From Oligoflexia bacterium (GTDB lineage Bacteria > Bdellovibrionota > UBA1018 > CAIMNF01): a DNA stretch of 8,065 nt. Within the stretch, counting starts at the first letter, position 1, and every line of letters starts with the position of its first letter. The notes under the pieces were generated by a model, which worked only from the letters and a program-made list of their open reading frames with translations, searched no databases and had not been told where the DNA came from. A program made the position numbers and the translations under genes. Positions 6,874-8,065 of this stretch are shown piece by piece. The DNA lies in the NCBI GenBank assembly GCA_903842755.1, contig CAIMNF010000380.1:1-8065 (forward strand), in the 5' to 3' direction.

Positions 6874-6901
6874 TTTATGACCCTCCTGGGAGGAGATTCA
6901 A
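6874..6901 (-). promoter_or_regulatory. Candidate promoter of the gatCAB-asmA-ppx cluster
   Basis: On the minus strand TTGAAT (6901-6896) and CATAAA (6879-6874) are separated by 16 nt and each matches 4 of 6 positions of a sigma-70-type box. Transcription would start near 6867, giving a leader of roughly 37 nt before gatC. The spacer is almost filled by the CTCCT-GGG-AGGAG inverted repeat. The match is modest and other placements are possible. Confidence 0.35.
6883..6895. promoter_or_regulatory. Inverted repeat CTCCT-GGG-AGGAG in the divergent intergenic region
   Basis: A perfect 5-bp inverted repeat with a 3-nt centre lies 53 nt from the gatC start and 55 nt from the rhodanese start, almost midway between the divergent genes. 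It falls between the candidate -35 and -10 boxes of the gat promoter, a typical place for a repressor operator. It also produces AGGAG-like sequences on both strands, but no start codon follows either at a normal distance. No T-run follows on either strand, so it is not an intrinsic terminator. Confidence 0.45.
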
Positions 6902-6915
6902 CGAAGAGCGTCGAA

Positions 6916-6944
6916 TTGCAAGAGCACCCTTTCCGTGTTAAATT
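6916..6944 (+). promoter_or_regulatory. Candidate promoter of the rhodanese gene, possibly giving a leaderless mRNA
   Basis: TTGCAA (6916-6921) and TAAATT (6939-6944) are spaced by 17 nt, each matching 4 of 6 consensus positions. The -10-like box ends only 6 nt before the ATG at 6951, so transcription would start at or next to the start codon. This agrees with the complete absence of a Shine-Dalgarno sequence before that ATG. Confidence 0.35.
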
Positions 6945-6950
6945 TCGGTT

Positions 6951-7310
6951 ATGGAAAAAAAAGTAGCCCCCCACACTCTCACGCCCTTAACCATCGAAGA
7001 CCTCCATGAAAAATTAAATGCAATTTCAACACAATTAAACCAGAGCGCCATTTTGGTGGATGTAAGAACGCCCGAGGAATTTGCGGACGGACACATTCCC
7101 GGCAGCCAGAATTTTCCGGTCGACCGAATTGGTGAGCAGGTTCACCATTTATCCCGCTTTAGCGATATTTATATTTATTGTAAATCAGGGGGTCGGGTAG
7201 GAGTGGCCTGTCAGATTCTAAAAGAGGCAGGCATTTTTGGGCTTCACCCTGTTCTTCAGGGTGGTTTTCCAAATTGGGCGGCTCGTGGCTTTCCAATCGA
7301 ATTCAATTAA
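6951..7310 (+). CDS. Single-domain rhodanese-like protein (putative sulfurtransferase)
   Basis: This is a 119-residue cytoplasmic protein with one rhodanese fold, of the size of GlpE/PspE-type enzymes. Such proteins carry a persulfide on a cysteine and pass sulfur to thiols, cyanide or partner proteins. Visible motifs are LVDVRTPEEFADGHIPGS (35-52; D37 and R39 in the usual DVR), the active-site loop YCKSGGR (76-82) with catalytic C77, ACQILKEAG (86-94), and QGGFPNWAARGFPIEF (103-118) matching the conserved GG...W...G.P ending. The six-residue C-to-R loop is the sulfurtransferase type rather than the longer Cdc25/arsenate type. There is no signal peptide. A second cysteine, C87, lies ten residues from the active Cys. 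The start is the only ATG upstream of the domain. It has no ribosome binding site, and a -10-like box lies 6 nt upstream, so the message may be leaderless. It is divergent from gatC and followed 6 nt later by the exported-protein gene. The physiological substrate cannot be inferred. Confidence 0.93.
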   Translation: MEKKVAPHTLTPLTIEDLHEKLNAISTQLNQSAILVDVRTPEEFADGHIPGSQNFPVDRIGEQVHHLSRFSDIYIYCKSGGRVGVACQILKEAGIFGLHPVLQGGFPNWAARGFPIEFN

Positions 7311-7316
7311 ACGTTA

Positions 7317-8065
7317 ATGAAAAGTCGCCCGCTCATTCAACGTCTCGCCGTTTTTAGCGGGATTCTCGCGTCTACACCTCTCTTTGCGGGTGATTTGACC
7401 GGTTTGTCGATCAGTCCCCATTCCTGCGATCAAGTCTTGACCGCTAAGTCTTCTTTTCCCAACCCCATTCCCTTTGTGGAGCAATTTGTAGGAAAAGTTC
7501 GTGTTCAAAAGTTTCTGCCCCCCATCGACGACGATCATTCCGTATTGCAAATCAGCTACGGATCCACGAAAACACTAAGCCCCTTTGCAAACCTATTGAT
7601 TGAGCGCTCAGGCTTTCGATTCCATTATTCCATCGCAACCTTGGACCATGACGGCAAAACTCTAGAAACTCGTTTCCGGGCGCTTACTCGTTCCTTAGGA
7701 GACGGAGATCAATTTGAAGCAAAACCGGAACTTGGCGGGGGCGCTCTTCGGCTGCAACGGGGAAACGTGAAGCTTGAGGTGGAGATTCCGCTTTTTCTTT
7801 CCGCTCCACCGCACTACGAATACGTGCCGGGAGAGGCAAAATACATTGCCTCGCGAAAACGCTTTCAATCCGAATCCATGGACGGAGAATTCGAAGTCTT
7901 TTATTTATTTACGGTTTCAACAACTACCCCATCAGGAACGTTGCGGCGGCGAATGATGGGCGGCATCTGGAAGTACGAGATTGATCTTGAGCAGAATGGA
8001 AATTTCCTGCCGCTTGAGCAAGCGCTTGCGCCCCAGGAATACGCGTTTTTTGACGAAGACCAAAA
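7317..8065 (+). CDS. Exported protein of unknown function (3' end beyond window)
   Basis: From the ATG at 7317 the frame stays open to the window edge, giving at least 249 residues with no stop codon. The N-terminus is a convincing Sec signal peptide: basic MKSRPLIQR, hydrophobic core LAVFSGILAS (10-19), and a signal peptidase I site after PLFA (21-24), before Gly25. No lipobox Cys is present; the only cysteine seen is C37. The mature part is mixed, with many short alternating hydrophobic stretches (for example 151-161 and 190-200) suggesting beta structure, a Gly-rich patch around 140-142, an Arg-rich turn at 210-212 (LRRRMMGG) and acidic patches (DDDH 71-74; the last residues). No further transmembrane helix is visible. 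I recognise no family. The gene starts 6 nt after the rhodanese stop, in the same frame, with no Shine-Dalgarno sequence. It is therefore probably co-transcribed with the rhodanese and translated by reinitiation. The gene is evident only by translating to the window end. Confidence 0.85.
   Translation, partial: MKSRPLIQRLAVFSGILASTPLFAGDLTGLSISPHSCDQVLTAKSSFPNPIPFVEQFVGKVRVQKFLPPIDDDHSVLQISYGSTKTLSPFANLLIERSGFRFHYSIATLDHDGKTLETRFRALTRSLGDGDQFEAKPELGGGALRLQRGNVKLEVEIPLFLSAPPHYEYVPGEAKYIASRKRFQSESMDGEFEVFYLFTVSTTTPSGTLRRRMMGGIWKYEIDLEQNGNFLPLEQALAPQEYAFFDEDQ

Noticed and set aside
6883..6895. AGGAG sequences as ribosome binding sites on either strand
   Set aside because: On neither strand does an ATG, GTG or TTG follow within a usual 4-12 nt distance; they are by-products of the inverted repeat.
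6831..6974. Upstream 48-codon extension of gatC to an ATG at 6974
   Set aside because: The extra N-terminal residues show no GatC similarity, would give an abnormally long protein, and overlap the start of the divergent rhodanese gene; the ATG at 6830 matches the family start.
7314..7550. Minus-strand 78-codon frame
   Set aside because: It lies antisense to the signal-peptide-encoding start of the exported protein at 7317, has no recognisable motif and no family-like composition; it is a shadow frame.
7774..7956. Plus-strand 60-codon frame
   Set aside because: It is out of frame within the exported-protein gene, whose own frame is continuous through this stretch; no independent support.

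Overview
The window is a stretch of ordinary-looking bacterial chromosome with moderate G+C (about the mid-40s by eye, not computed) and very tight gene packing. The organism is a diderm (Gram-negative) bacterium. It has an AsmA-family envelope protein with an N-terminal membrane anchor and a protein with a Sec-type signal peptide, and it makes at least one aminoacyl-tRNA by the indirect GatCAB route. The mixture is compatible with a deltaproteobacterial-type lineage such as Bdellovibrionota, but no phylogenetic marker here fixes the taxon, so that placement is only an impression.

Minus strand, read right to left from about 6870 to 68: a five-gene cluster gatC (6830-6513), gatA (6501-5011), gatB (5014-3518), an asmA-like gene (3453-973) and a short ppx/gppA-family gene (955-68). 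The gaps are 11 nt, a 4-nt ATGA overlap, 64 nt and 17 nt. I see no hairpin-plus-T-run terminator in any gap, so a single transcript is plausible. The first three genes encode the amidotransferase that converts misacylated Glu-tRNA(Gln) and/or Asp-tRNA(Asn) to the correct species. The fourth is a probable periplasm-spanning lipid-transfer/envelope protein. The fifth is an actin-fold phosphohydrolase of the exopolyphosphatase / pppGpp phosphohydrolase family.

Plus strand, diverging from a 120-nt region (6831-6950): a single-domain rhodanese (6951-7310), followed 6 nt later by a reading frame starting at 7317 that stays open to the window edge at 8065. It encodes a signal-peptide-bearing protein of no family I recognise. 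It is cut by the window, so it can be missed if only stop-terminated frames are considered.

The divergent region holds a 13-bp inverted repeat, candidate promoters for both directions, and a geometry suggesting a leaderless rhodanese mRNA. The far left end (1-67) holds a perfect 14-bp tandem duplication and AT-rich sequence, without a recognisable terminator. I found no CRISPR array, transposon, tRNA or rRNA, prophage or defence system. The only novel material I can support is the unidentified exported protein, some small sequence features, and the gene combination itself.
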